This document shows positions 36,301 to 44,939 of a DNA stretch of 64,000 nt, in pieces (position 1 is the stretch's first letter; every line of letters begins with the position of its first letter). Made by a program: the position numbers and the translations under genes. The stretch lies in contig NZ_CP023747.1 in NCBI RefSeq assembly GCF_008704995.1, positions 7,598,001 through 7,662,000 of the forward strand, given 5' to 3'. The stretch is from Streptomyces nodosus. GTDB lineage: Bacteria; Actinomycetota; Actinomycetes; Streptomycetales; Streptomycetaceae. The notes below the pieces were generated by a model. The model searched no databases. It saw only the letters and a program-made list of their open reading frames with translations, and had not been told where the DNA came from.

Positions 36301-36385
36301 CACCCCTGCACAGAACCCCACATGAAACAACACCCCCAGGCCGTCGCATCGTTGACGGACCATCACCCCCTCCGGGAGGGCCCCT

Positions 36386-38041
36386 GTGGTTTCCCGACGT
36401 TCCTTCCTGGCCGCGGCCGGCGCCGTCACCGGTGCGGCTGTCCTCAGCCCGTTCTCACCGTTGGCCTCCACCGCGGCGGCAGCGGGAGTCTCGCTCCCCG
36501 TGAAACTGGCGAACAACTCCGGCCACGACACCGTCTACGCCTACATATCCGGCACCGACAGCAGCGGCTGGCCGGTCTTCGTCTCGGCGAACGGCGGCCT
36601 GAACCGGCTGCCCAACCCGTCGTCCCCGGTCACCCCCATCGCCGACTACTCGATCGCGCTGGGCGCATCCGGTTCGGCCGCCAAGACCGTCACCCTGACC
36701 GACTACATCATCGGCGGCCGGGTCTGGTTCTCGGTCGGGCAGAAACTCCAGTTCTTCGTCAACCCCGGTGCCGTGCCCGGCGTGGTGCAGCCCGCCCTGG
36801 TGAGCGCCGACCCCAACTGGGCCACCAACTGGACGTTCTGCGAGTTCACCTTCAACAGCGCCAATCTCTACGCCAACATCTCCTATGTCGACATGGTGGC
36901 GCTGCCGATCTCGATGAGCAGCACCGGCAGCGGGGGCACCCAGTCGGTCAGTCCGCTGCCCTCCGGCGCGCTCGCCTCCATCGCCTCCGGCCTACAGGCA
37001 CAGCACGCCTCCGACGGGGCTCCCTGGGACAGGCTGGTGGTCACCGACTCCTCCGGTGCGGTGCTGCGCGTCATGTCCCCCTCGCACTCGCCGGTCGACT
37101 TCGGCGGCTACTGGGACGACTACCTGAACCGGGTCTGGAGTCACTATGCCTCCACCCCGCTGACCATCAACGGCCAGGGCGGCATCGGTTCCTACACCGG
37201 CACCGTCTCCGGCAACGCCATCGTCTTCTCCGGTCTCAACACCAACGGCGTGCCGTTCACCAAGCCGAGCGCCGTCGACATCTTCGGCTGTGCGTCCGGT
37301 CCCCTCTACAACTCCGGGTCGGACGCCCGCGGGGCGATCGCCGCCCGGCTCGCCGCCGCGCTCAACCGCAGCTCGCTCCTGGTCCCGGGCGGGAACAACC
37401 AGCCCGACGGGCTGACACCCTCGCAGTACTACCAGGACTCGATCACCAACCACTACGCACGGCTCGTCCACAAGTACGCCAGCATCGGCTACGCCTTCCC
37501 CTACGACGACGTCGGCCCCACCGGCTCGGCCCCCGTCGACGGCCACATCCAGGACGGGGCTCCCACCTCGTGGACGATCACCCTGGGCGCCGGCGGCTCC
37601 GGTGGCGGACCGGGGGGCGGCTCGGGCAACGTCAGCGCCTACAGCACCATCCAGGCCGAGTCCTACTCGGCACAGAGCGGGACCGCCGTCGAGAGCTGCT
37701 CCGACTCCGGCGGCGGCAGCGACGTGGGCTACATCTCGAACGGCGACTGGTTGAAGTACTCCTCCGTCGACTTCGGTTCGGCCTCCCCGAACCAGTTCAA
37801 GGCCCGGCTGGCGTCGGGCGCGGACCCCGGTGTCAGCGGCGCCATCGAGGTGCGGCTCGACAGCACCGGCGGTACGAAGATCGCCGAGATCAACTTCGCC
37901 AACAACGGCGGCTGGCAGAACTGGCAGACCGTCCCCGCGAACATCGTCGCCCCCGCCACCGGCGTCCACGACGTCTACCTGGTCTTCCGGGGCAGCAATT
38001 CGGACTTCACCAACATCAACTGGTTCACCTTCACCAACTGA
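36386..38041 (+). CDS. Secreted GH64 beta-1,3-glucanase with CBM6
   Basis: 551 residues, GTG start, GGGAGG 8-14 bases upstream. Twin-arginine signal (SRRSFLAAAGAVTGAAV). GH64 domain about residues 35-400 with the acids Glu153 and Asp169, spaced 16 apart as in laminaripentaose-producing enzymes. A Gly/Ser linker (GGSGGGPGGGSG) leads to a CBM6-type domain (IQAESYSAQSGT...DWLKYSSVDFG). Cleaves fungal beta-1,3-glucan. Its dre-like promoter suggests co-expression with the chitinase. Confidence 0.93.
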   Translation: MVSRRSFLAAAGAVTGAAVLSPFSPLASTAAAAGVSLPVKLANNSGHDTVYAYISGTDSSGWPVFVSANGGLNRLPNPSSPVTPIADYSIALGASGSAAKTVTLTDYIIGGRVWFSVGQKLQFFVNPGAVPGVVQPALVSADPNWATNWTFCEFTFNSANLYANISYVDMVALPISMSSTGSGGTQSVSPLPSGALASIASGLQAQHASDGAPWDRLVVTDSSGAVLRVMSPSHSPVDFGGYWDDYLNRVWSHYASTPLTINGQGGIGSYTGTVSGNAIVFSGLNTNGVPFTKPSAVDIFGCASGPLYNSGSDARGAIAARLAAALNRSSLLVPGGNNQPDGLTPSQYYQDSITNHYARLVHKYASIGYAFPYDDVGPTGSAPVDGHIQDGAPTSWTITLGAGGSGGGPGGGSGNVSAYSTIQAESYSAQSGTAVESCSDSGGGSDVGYISNGDWLKYSSVDFGSASPNQFKARLASGADPGVSGAIEVRLDSTGGTKIAEINFANNGGWQNWQTVPANIVAPATGVHDVYLVFRGSNSDFTNINWFTFTN

Positions 38042-38150
38042 CCACGTCTGCGCAACAGCAGGCGTCGCGGGCATGGCGCCTTTCGGCGGACCGGTGCACG
38101 ACCGAGGTGAAGGTCTCGTACCGTGATCCGGCCGATACAGGGTCAGCCGA

Positions 38151-38191
38151 CAGCGGTGCAACCACCCCCCACCGGGGGAGTTGCACCGCTG
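38151..38191 (+). terminator. Glucanase terminator
   Basis: CAGCGGTGCAAC (38151-38162) and GTTGCACCGCTG (38180-38191) make a perfect 12-bp stem with a 17-base loop, 110 bases after the glucanase stop. Confidence 0.7.
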
Positions 38192-38310
38192 CCGGGTCAG
38201 CAGGCCGTGAGTCCCGGCTCCACTTGGCGATGCGATGCGCGCTCGCCCCGCGGACGACCCGCCACCACCGCCGAGGACCGGCCCCGGAACGCCGCCGTAG
38301 TCCCGGCCCC

Positions 38311-38823
38311 TCAGCCCTCCCCGTCCTCGTCGAGCCGCGCGAGCCGGGCCGTCACATCGTCGGCGAGCCGGGCCAGGAGGCGGGTGAGGTCGTCGCGGTC
38401 CTGCTGCGGCCAGTCGGCCAGTGCGTCCCCGAACCAGCCCAGGAGGGAGGTCACATACCGGTTGGCGGCCTCGGTGCCGGCCTCGGTCGGCTCGATGAGG
38501 CTCGCGCGGCGGTCGTGCGGGTCGGCCACACGGTGGACCAGCCCACGCTTCTCCAGCACTTGGACCTGCCGGGTGACATGCGGGCCGACGACCTGTAGAC
38601 GGTCGGCGATCTCACCGATCCGCAGCGGCTTGCCGGCGGTGCGCAGGGTCACCAGCACGCCCAGCGCGGGGCGGTCGAGCGTGAGCCCGGCCGCCTCGGT
38701 GGCGCGTTCGGCGATCCGGCCCTTGGTGAAGGCGGCGCTGAGCTGGGTGATGCGGGGGAGTACGGCGAGCAGGTCGGCGGGCGGATCCTCGGAACCGGGC
38801 TCCCCGGGGGACTCGGGGCTCAT
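38311..38823 (-). CDS. MarR-family transcriptional regulator
   Basis: 170 residues. Winged helix: LDRPALGVLVTLRTAGKPLR, IGEIADRLQVVGPHVTRQVQ, wing VADPHDRRASLIEPTEAG. ATG 38823 has GGAGATG upstream. Divergent from an FAD monooxygenase gene with two TACC/GGTA palindromes between them. Confidence 0.9.
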   Translation of the reverse strand: MSPESPGEPGSEDPPADLLAVLPRITQLSAAFTKGRIAERATEAAGLTLDRPALGVLVTLRTAGKPLRIGEIADRLQVVGPHVTRQVQVLEKRGLVHRVADPHDRRASLIEPTEAGTEAANRYVTSLLGWFGDALADWPQQDRDDLTRLLARLADDVTARLARLDEDGEG

Positions 38824-38838
38824 GGCATCTCCATTTGC

Positions 38839-38922
38839 ATACCTGAGTTAGGTATCTATATCGTGGGCGGTGGCCGCGGCGGACTGAAAAGCCGTATGGC
38901 CCCCATAAGGATACCTAAGGTA
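38839..38922. promoter_or_regulatory. Two MarR operator-like palindromes
   Basis: ATACCT-GAGTT-AGGTAT (38839-38855) and TACCTAAGGTA (38912-38922), about 70 bases apart, in the divergent region. One lies 16 bases before the marR start, the other about 50 bases before the monooxygenase start. Confidence 0.6.
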
Positions 38923-38973
38923 CGCATCTGTGCAGGTCGCAGGGCGCGTACGACGGACAAGGGACGGAACACC

Positions 38974-40218
38974 GTGAACCAGATGCCTCCCCCGCCCCCT
39001 TCTTCTCCCGCCACCCGGCGCCGCGTACTCATCTCCGGAGCGAGCATCTCGGGCCCCGCCCTCGCCTACTGGCTCGACCGGTACGGCTTCGAGGTGACGG
39101 TCGTCGAGAAGGCCGCCGCCGTGCGCGGGGGCGGGTACGCGATCGACATACGCGGCACGGCCCGCGACGTCGTGGACCGCATGGGCCTGCTGCCGCGCCT
39201 GCGCGAGGCGCACGTCGACAGCCAGCGGATCACCTTCCTGGATGCGGCCGGCGAGACGGTCGGCTCCCTGCGGCCCGAGCAACTGACCGGGGGAGAGGCG
39301 GGTCTCGATCTCGAAGTCCGGCGCGGAGACCTGGCCGACGCGCTGTACACACCGCTGCGGGACCGGGTCGAGTTCCTCTTCGACGACTCGATCGCGACGT
39401 TGGACGACGACGGGGACACCGTCCACATCGTCTTCGACAGCGGCACGCGCCGCACCTTCGACCTCGTGGTCGGCGCCGACGGACTGCATTCCAACACGCG
39501 CCGGCTGGCCCTCGGTCCAGAGGAGCCCTTCCACCGCTACCTCGGCCATGTCTTCGCCGGCTTCACCCTGCCGAACGAGTTCGGGCTCGCCCATGAGGCC
39601 GTCATCTGGAGCGAACCGGGACGCGGCGCCGTCCTCTACGCCCACGAACCCTCCGCCCCGGTGCACGGCTTCCTCACCTTCACCCGCGAGACCCCGCCCT
39701 TCGACGCGTTCCGTGACCCGCGGGCCCAGCGCGACCTGGTCGCCGCCCACTTTCCGGAACAGGTCTGGCATGTGCCGCGCCTGGTGGAGGCGATGGGGGA
39801 GGCCGACGACCTCTTCTTCGACATCGTGAGCCAGATCCACCTGCCCGCCTGGTCCCACGGCCGCGTCGTCCTGGCCGGCGACGCCGCGCACGCCACCTCG
39901 TTCCTCTCCGGCCAGGGATCCAGCGTGGCCCTCGTCGGCGCCTATGTCCTCGCCGGAGAACTCGCCGGCCACACGGACCACGCCGAGGCCTTCGCGGCCT
40001 ACGAACACCGGATGCGCCCCTTCGCGGAACGCAACCAGGCGCTGGCCACCAGCGGCGGCACGATGGTCACTCCGACCACCCGGGAGCAACTGGACGCCCG
40101 CAACGCCCTCCTGCGCGACCCCCAGGCCGCGCAGGAGGCGATGGCGACGGCGGGCGCGGAGCAGGGACGAGCGGCGCACTCGTCACTCGCACTGCCCGAC
40201 TACCCGGCGACCGCCTGA
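38974..40218 (+). CDS. FAD-dependent monooxygenase (Tet(X)/PHBH-like)
   Basis: 414 residues from GTG 38974 (GGGACGG upstream). FAD fingerprint ISGASISGPALAYWL at residues ~18-32, DG motif VVGADGLHSNTR near 165, and GRVVLAGDAAHATSF near 300. Class A flavoprotein monooxygenases hydroxylate aromatics, and the MarR-controlled members often inactivate antibiotics such as tetracycline or rifamycin. Substrate not determinable here. Confidence 0.9.
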   Translation: MNQMPPPPPSSPATRRRVLISGASISGPALAYWLDRYGFEVTVVEKAAAVRGGGYAIDIRGTARDVVDRMGLLPRLREAHVDSQRITFLDAAGETVGSLRPEQLTGGEAGLDLEVRRGDLADALYTPLRDRVEFLFDDSIATLDDDGDTVHIVFDSGTRRTFDLVVGADGLHSNTRRLALGPEEPFHRYLGHVFAGFTLPNEFGLAHEAVIWSEPGRGAVLYAHEPSAPVHGFLTFTRETPPFDAFRDPRAQRDLVAAHFPEQVWHVPRLVEAMGEADDLFFDIVSQIHLPAWSHGRVVLAGDAAHATSFLSGQGSSVALVGAYVLAGELAGHTDHAEAFAAYEHRMRPFAERNQALATSGGTMVTPTTREQLDARNALLRDPQAAQEAMATAGAEQGRAAHSSLALPDYPATA

Positions 40219-40239
40219 GCCGGTGCCACCGGCGGACCA

Positions 40240-40267
40240 CACCGGGCCGAGCCCCGTCGGCCCGGTG
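40240..40267. terminator. Bidirectional terminator
   Basis: CACCGGGCCGA (40240-40250) and TCGGCCCGGTG (40257-40267) form a perfect 11-bp stem with a 6-base loop between two convergent genes. Confidence 0.75.
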
Positions 40268-40284
40268 CCTCCCGCACGGCACGG

Positions 40285-41109
40285 TCACGTCCGGCTGATG
40301 AATTCCTTCAGGACCTCGACCAGTCGCTCCGGCCGGTCCTCGGCGATCAGGGTCCGCGAGTCCTCGATCTCCACCAGCTGTCCCTGCGGGAGGAGTTCGG
40401 CCAGGGAGCGGCCGTGGGCGCGGGGCATCATCAGGTCCTCGGTGGCCCAGGCGACGAGCGCCGGCTTGTCGAACTTCCGCAGCCCTTCGGCCGCTTCGAG
40501 CAGTTCGCTCCTGCGGATGTGCGTGTTGTAGTGGCGGAAGTCGCGCCGGATCGCCGGGTCGGTGCGCAGGGGGCGCAGCCAGCGGTCGACGATCTCGTCC
40601 GGTACGGGGCGCTTGGTGAGGGCGCCGATACCGACGGGCAGCCGGCGCAGTGGCTTGAATCCCAGGACGCGGACCATGAGAGGCAGAGCGCCGGGCACCC
40701 GGCAGGCCGCGCCGATCATCTTGCCGGGCAGGCCGGGCGGATAGTTGTCGAAGGCCTCGCAGGAGATCAGCACCAGCCGGGCCAGCCGCTCGGGGTGCTG
40801 GGCGGCGACCGTCTGGGCCCGGCCGCAGTCGCTCTCCACCAGGGTGACGTCCCTCAGGTCGAGCCGCTCGAGGAACTCCACGATCAGGTCGATGACGAGG
40901 TCCGGGGTGGGTGGCTTGTTCATGGGGACGTGATGGGAGCCGTAGGGCAGCGTGGGCGCGATCACCCGGTGGCCGGCACGGAGCCCGGCGGTGACGTCGC
41001 GCCAGACGGTGGCGTCATGGACCAGGCCGTGCAGGAGGACCACGACCGGTCCGTCACCACCGGTGTCGTCGTAGGAGATTGTTCCCGCGGTGAGTGCGAT
41101 CTCCGGCAT
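40285..41109 (-). CDS. Alpha/beta hydrolase with non-canonical catalytic residues
   Basis: 274 residues with the alpha/beta hydrolase fold: oxyanion VVLLHGLVHDATVW, nucleophile elbow LVESDCGRAQ, cap region, and C-terminal strand ending LVEIEDSRTLIAEDRPERLV. The elbow reads S-D-C-G, which would make Asp the nucleophile as in dehalogenases and epoxide hydrolases. The usual catalytic His before the ED-P motif is replaced (DSRTLIAED). It may be a variant subfamily or a non-catalytic protein. Confidence 0.8.
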   Translation of the reverse strand: MPEIALTAGTISYDDTGGDGPVVVLLHGLVHDATVWRDVTAGLRAGHRVIAPTLPYGSHHVPMNKPPTPDLVIDLIVEFLERLDLRDVTLVESDCGRAQTVAAQHPERLARLVLISCEAFDNYPPGLPGKMIGAACRVPGALPLMVRVLGFKPLRRLPVGIGALTKRPVPDEIVDRWLRPLRTDPAIRRDFRHYNTHIRRSELLEAAEGLRKFDKPALVAWATEDLMMPRAHGRSLAELLPQGQLVEIEDSRTLIAEDRPERLVEVLKEFISRT

Positions 41110-41262
41110 GGGCAGATCCTAGTTCCCCTCCTCGGGCAGCACAGGGAATCCGTCGACTTCCATCAGGGCCCGGTGTGTTACCACAGTCGGACGCCCCGGT
41201 TGCCGCAGGGATGGGGCGGCAGTAGCGGTCCGGGGGCGCTTCGGTCACCGTTCATTCTTGGC

Positions 41263-41299
41263 GTGTACACGTACACCTACTGGAAAACGCGCGTAGAGT
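41263..41299 (+). promoter_or_regulatory. Promoter with palindrome before the small secreted protein
   Basis: GTGTAC-AC-GTACAC (41263-41276) is a 6-bp-arm palindrome overlapping the -35 region of a likely promoter whose -10 is TAGAGT (41294-41299). An unknown repressor or activator probably binds here. Confidence 0.4.
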
Positions 41300-41364
41300 C
41301 GGCCACACTCCCTCCTGCGCCACCTGCACAGCAGAACTCACTCGGCATCAGCAGGAGAACTCAT

Positions 41365-41910
41365 ATGAACAGTTCCGTCGCTCAGTTTCGCCACCGGCTG
41401 CAGCCGCGCGCCCGGGTCGTGGCCGGCATTCTGGCCCTCGTCCTGACGGTGCTCTTCGCACCCGGTGTCGGCCTGGCCTCGTCGAACCACGCGTACGCCG
41501 CGACCAAGATGACCCAGGCTCAGGCGGAGAGCATGTTCCGCAGCGCCGGCATCACCTGGTCCTCGTCCGGCGGTTGCACGAACCGCAACGTCTCCACCTG
41601 TACGTCGTTCGACCAGCTCAACCTGACCACCGCCCAGGGCGCTGTCACCCTGAAGAACTCGAGCGGCTGCGCGCTCAACATCACCGGCGGCACGGAGACC
41701 GGCCATGCCAGCGGCACCTACTCGCACTGGAACGGCTACAAGCTCGACTTCGGCAAGGTCACCTGCCTGACCAACTACATCAAGGCCTACTTCAGCTACT
41801 CCGGTCTGCGTAGCGACGGTTACCAGATGTGGACGTCCGGTGCCGGCAACGTGTACACCGACGAGGGCAACCACTGGGACGTCGTCTACTACAACTGCGG
41901 CGGCTGCTGA
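41365..41910 (+). CDS. Small secreted M15-like (D-Ala-D-Ala peptidase fold) protein
   Basis: 181 residues from ATG 41365 (AGGAG at 41353). Signal peptide to about Ala45 leaves a 136-residue mature protein with several Cys. The segment TETGHASGTYSHWNGYKLDF carries His121-x6-Asp128, and a later EGNHWD gives Glu167-x2-His170. These match the zinc and catalytic pattern of M15/VanY peptidases (HxxGxxxD and ExxH). I infer a minimal secreted peptidase, possibly acting on peptidoglycan stems; no family member is known to me by name. Confidence 0.65.
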   Translation: MNSSVAQFRHRLQPRARVVAGILALVLTVLFAPGVGLASSNHAYAATKMTQAQAESMFRSAGITWSSSGGCTNRNVSTCTSFDQLNLTTAQGAVTLKNSSGCALNITGGTETGHASGTYSHWNGYKLDFGKVTCLTNYIKAYFSYSGLRSDGYQMWTSGAGNVYTDEGNHWDVVYYNCGGC

Positions 41911-42002
41911 CCTGGCGTACCCCGGGCCCGCACTCGGCTCCGGCGAATCCCTGGAGTCGCTGCAACACCGCGGTGAGTCCCGAGCCGCGCGCAGTCCGTT
42001 GA

Positions 42003-42034
42003 GACGCTCGGCTGGAGTTTCCCAGCCGAGCGTC
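42003..42034. terminator. Strong bidirectional terminator
   Basis: GACGCTCGGCTGG (42003-42015) and CCAGCCGAGCGTC (42022-42034) form a perfect 13-bp stem with a 6-base loop between convergent genes. Confidence 0.85.
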
Positions 42035-42087
42035 CTGCGCGGTCTACCGGGCAGACCCGGTATTCGGCTGGGCGGTGTGCGACGCCG

Positions 42088-42750
42088 TCAGCCGCCGGAG
42101 TTGATCTCCATTGGGCCGTAGAGGGCCTTGGCTTTCCCTGTGATCAGGGCCCAGTAGCGGTCCCCGAAGGACCAGTGCCACCACTCCGTGGGGTAGTTCA
42201 CCAGTCCCGCCGCCGTGAGGACAGTGCCCAGCAGCCTCCGGTTGGCGCGGGCCTCCTCGCTGATGTTGGCGGCATCGGTGTAGCAGGCGCCCTCGCTCTC
42301 CTCCGGGTCGGCGTTCATCCGTGTGCCCATGTCCAGCTCGCGCCCCTCGACGTCGGCCAGAGTGAGATCGACGGCCGCCCCCGCGCTGTGCGGAGCGATC
42401 TCGGGCGGTGACACATACCGGCTGGCTGCCGAGCGGATCTGCTCGGCGGACCGATCGGGGTGGATGGCGCGTAGCTGACCGGCGTACTCCTCGAAGTACT
42501 CCCGCTGGAGGGCGGGAGGCCGGTACCCCTCGACGAACAGCAGCCGCAGGTGCGACGGAAGCATCGCCTGGGCCTTGAGCAGCCGCTCCAACACGCTTTC
42601 CCGCAGGTACATGAAGGCGCCTGCCGGATCCTGCTTGCGCGCATCGACCGATAACAAGCCGCCGCGGCGCACGTCCACGAGACGTTCACCGCACTCCGCA
42701 ACGGGTATGGCAGCGACCTTCGGGTCCGACATCAACACGATCTCACTCAT
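42088..42750 (-). CDS. M15-family D-Ala-D-Ala dipeptidase (VanX-like)
   Basis: 220 residues, no signal peptide, so cytoplasmic like VanX. Arg77 in EGYRPP, zinc ligands His121 and Asp128 (HSAGAAVD) and the EWWHW motif with Glu189 and His192 are all conserved. It should cleave D-Ala-D-Ala or a related dipeptide. No vanH/vanA genes are nearby, so a role in recycling of cell-wall peptide is more likely than glycopeptide resistance. Divergent from a TetR gene. Confidence 0.88.
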   Translation of the reverse strand: MSEIVLMSDPKVAAIPVAECGERLVDVRRGGLLSVDARKQDPAGAFMYLRESVLERLLKAQAMLPSHLRLLFVEGYRPPALQREYFEEYAGQLRAIHPDRSAEQIRSAASRYVSPPEIAPHSAGAAVDLTLADVEGRELDMGTRMNADPEESEGACYTDAANISEEARANRRLLGTVLTAAGLVNYPTEWWHWSFGDRYWALITGKAKALYGPMEINSGG

Positions 42751-42834
42751 GACGCGATCATTCCGCAGAGCTCACCCCGGTGAACCTTCCTGGTCACAAG
42801 ACGGGGGGGCGACGTGGATGTAGTGGCCGCAGGT

Positions 42835-42848
42835 AAACCGACCGGTCT
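42835..42848. promoter_or_regulatory. TetR operator (autoregulatory copy)
   Basis: AAACCGACCGGTCT matches 12 of 14 bases of the palindrome AAACCGATCGGTTT that occurs twice upstream of the SDR gene at 43723. It lies upstream of a possible -10 TAACCT (42867-42872) for tetR. Confidence 0.6.
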
Positions 42849-42878
42849 CCATGGCGGAAACGGGGTTAACCTCTCTGT

Positions 42879-43448
42879 ATGACCACAGAGGTGAAGTCGG
42901 GCCCCCGGCAGCGGCTGCTGGATACGGCGGCCGCCCTCGCCTACCGCGAGGGTGTGGGCGTGGGCGTCGACGCGCTCTGCAAGGCGGCCGGCGTCTCCAA
43001 GCGGTCCATGTATCAGCTCTTCGAGAGCAAGGACGCACTGCTGGCGGCGAGCCTGGAGAGCCGTGCCACGCGGTTCGCCGCCCTGTTCCTGCCGCCACCG
43101 GACAGCGGACGTTCGCCGCGCGAGCGGATCCTTGACGTCTTCCGGCAGGTCGAGGCGCAGGCGGGGGTGCAGGAGTACCGGGGGTGCCCGTATCTCGCCG
43201 TCCAGGTCGAGCTCAAGGACGAGGATCACCCTGCGAGCCGCGTGGCGCGCCGGGTGAAGGAGCAGCTGATCGACTTCTTCCGTACGGAGGCGGCGTCCGG
43301 AGGAGCGAGCGACCCCGACCTGCTGGCCCGGCAACTCGCCCTGGTCTTCGACGGCGCCAGTGCACGGGCAGGCATCAAGGCCGACGACCTGGCCGGCCTT
43401 CTGGAGCCCACGCTGGCCGCCCTGCTCGACGCGGCCGGAGTGCGCTGA
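42879..43448 (+). CDS. TetR-family transcriptional regulator
   Basis: 189 residues. Helix-turn-helix VGVDALCKAAGVSKRSMYQLF (about residues 28-48). The ligand domain contains YRGCPYLAVQVEL, as in the YcdC/AcrR-like group. No Shine-Dalgarno is visible; TAACCT ends six bases before the ATG, so translation may be leaderless. Shared operators link it to the downstream SDR. Confidence 0.9.
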   Translation: MTTEVKSGPRQRLLDTAAALAYREGVGVGVDALCKAAGVSKRSMYQLFESKDALLAASLESRATRFAALFLPPPDSGRSPRERILDVFRQVEAQAGVQEYRGCPYLAVQVELKDEDHPASRVARRVKEQLIDFFRTEAASGGASDPDLLARQLALVFDGASARAGIKADDLAGLLEPTLAALLDAAGVR

Positions 43449-43667
43449 CCCCATATCTGTGACTGTGACATCGGCACTCTCGGCCGCATAAGTCACCTGT
43501 CTCCCGTGACGGCCCGCACCGCACAGGCGGCCATGCGCCGTGCGTTCCCCACAGGGCCGTAATCGATCCACTTCCCTCCCGCGGGCCTGCCTCGGCATGC
43601 CGTCACGGGGTCTTGTCGGCCTGGCCATGCTCCTGAGCGACCCCGCTCACCTTCCACTTGCACCCGG

Positions 43668-43707
43668 AAACCGATCGGTTTACTTTATTGGAAACCGATC
43701 GGTTTCC
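43668..43707 (+). promoter_or_regulatory. Tandem TetR operators before the SDR gene
   Basis: AAACCGATCGGTTT (43668-43681) and GGAAACCGATCGGTTTCC (43690-43707) are perfect palindromes with centres 24 bp apart. Both lie between the TetR gene and the SDR start, and a third, weaker copy lies before tetR itself. Confidence 0.8.
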
Positions 43708-43722
43708 GAGATGGGGAAGAAC

Positions 43723-44427
43723 ATGACGTCGATCAAGAACGCCGTGGTGCTCGTCACAGGCGGCAGCCGCGGCCTGGGCAAGGCCCTGGTGGAGGAGCTG
43801 TACGAGCGAGGCGCCGCCAAGGTGTATGCCACGGCTCGCGACCCGCGCACGGTGACCCACCCTGACGCCGTACCGCTCGGCCTGGAGGTCACCAGCCCCG
43901 AGTCGGTGGCCGTCGCGGCCGAACAGGCGGGCGACGTCACGGTCCTGATCAACAACGCGGGCGTCTCGCACGGGGCCACCTCGTTCCTGGACGCCGAACT
44001 CAAGGACATACGCGGCGACTTCGAGACCAACTTCTACGGTCCGCTCCTGGTCACCCGTGCCTTCGCCCCGATCATCGAGCGCAACGGCGGCGGGCACATC
44101 CTGAACGTCCACTCCGTGCTCTCCTGGCTGGGTGTCGCCGGCTCCTACAGCGCCTCCAAGGCGGCACTCTGGTCGCAGACCAACTCCCTGCGCCTGGAGC
44201 TCCGCCCGCGTGGAATCGCGGTCACGGGGCTGCATGTCGGATACATCGACACCGATATGGCCGCGCGCGTGGACGCGCCCAAGTCCCGCCCCCGCGATGT
44301 CGCCGTCCTCGCTCTCGACGGGATCGAGACGGGCGCTCACGAGGTGCTGGCCGACGAGATCACACACCGTGTGAAGGCGGGGCTGTCCGGAGAACTGACC
44401 GCGCTGTACCCGCAGTTGGCGGGCTAG
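43723..44427 (+). CDS. Short-chain dehydrogenase/reductase
   Basis: 234 residues. The start at 43723 is preferred because GGGGAAG directly precedes it; ATG 43711 is in frame. Cofactor loop VTGGSRGLGKAL, NNAG motif, catalytic Ser and YSASK. The position of Arg/Asp residues after strand 2 (ATARDPR) suggests NADP(H). Controlled by the neighbouring TetR through tandem palindromes. Substrate unknown; such pairs are often induced by a reactive carbonyl or quinone. Confidence 0.9.
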   Translation: MTSIKNAVVLVTGGSRGLGKALVEELYERGAAKVYATARDPRTVTHPDAVPLGLEVTSPESVAVAAEQAGDVTVLINNAGVSHGATSFLDAELKDIRGDFETNFYGPLLVTRAFAPIIERNGGGHILNVHSVLSWLGVAGSYSASKAALWSQTNSLRLELRPRGIAVTGLHVGYIDTDMAARVDAPKSRPRDVAVLALDGIETGAHEVLADEITHRVKAGLSGELTALYPQLAG

Positions 44428-44530
44428 GGCGTCCCATCGACATGCGCCCGCGCCCCAGGTGATGACAGCATCGGGCTGCGGCGACGCCGGCACGGGCCTC
44501 GCCGCCGGTGAACTCGGCGAAAGGGAACCC

Positions 44531-44902
44531 ATGACGATCGACTACAGGGCACGCGTCCTCAAAGGCGCGACACTGTTGGACGAGAAGCGCCCCGGCTGGG
44601 AGCGCGAGATCGACGTGGACAAACTGGATGTCGGTGTCGGGGCCTGCTGCGTCACGGCGCAGCTCAGTGGCGAGGACGACTGGTACCTCGGCATGGAAGA
44701 GCTCGACCTGACACACGGTAACGGTGGTTCCTATGTGGCCCATGGCTTCGACGCGGAAAACCCCGACGCCTCGATGTATGAAGGTGTGGAGTGCGACGCG
44801 GCGATCGACGCCCAGCAGAGTGTCTATGCCACCCTCAACGCACTCTGGCGAGAGATGATCACAGAACGTCTGCAGGCCGGCGGCACCGGAGAGCGAGCTT
44901 GA
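44531..44902 (+). CDS. Conserved-looking small acidic protein, unknown function
   Basis: 123 residues with AAGGGA before ATG 44531. Acidic, single domain, no membrane segments. Features seen: WEREIDVDKLDVGVGACC, YLGMEELDL and a C-terminal helix ending WREMITERLQ. Not recognised. Followed by a strong terminator, so it is a monocistronic real gene. Confidence 0.65.
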   Translation: MTIDYRARVLKGATLLDEKRPGWEREIDVDKLDVGVGACCVTAQLSGEDDWYLGMEELDLTHGNGGSYVAHGFDAENPDASMYEGVECDAAIDAQQSVYATLNALWREMITERLQAGGTGERA

Positions 44903-44905
44903 ACC

Positions 44906-44939
44906 TCCGCTTCCAGCTTCTCCTGGAGCTGGAAGCGGA
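44906..44939 (+). terminator. Terminator
   Basis: TCCGCTTCCAGCT (44906-44918) pairs perfectly with AGCTGGAAGCGGA (44927-44939) over an 8-base loop, four bases after the stop of the small gene. Confidence 0.85.

Noticed and set aside
42088..42750. Vancomycin-resistance cluster
   Set aside because: Only the VanX-like gene is present; vanH, vanA and vanRS are absent from the window.
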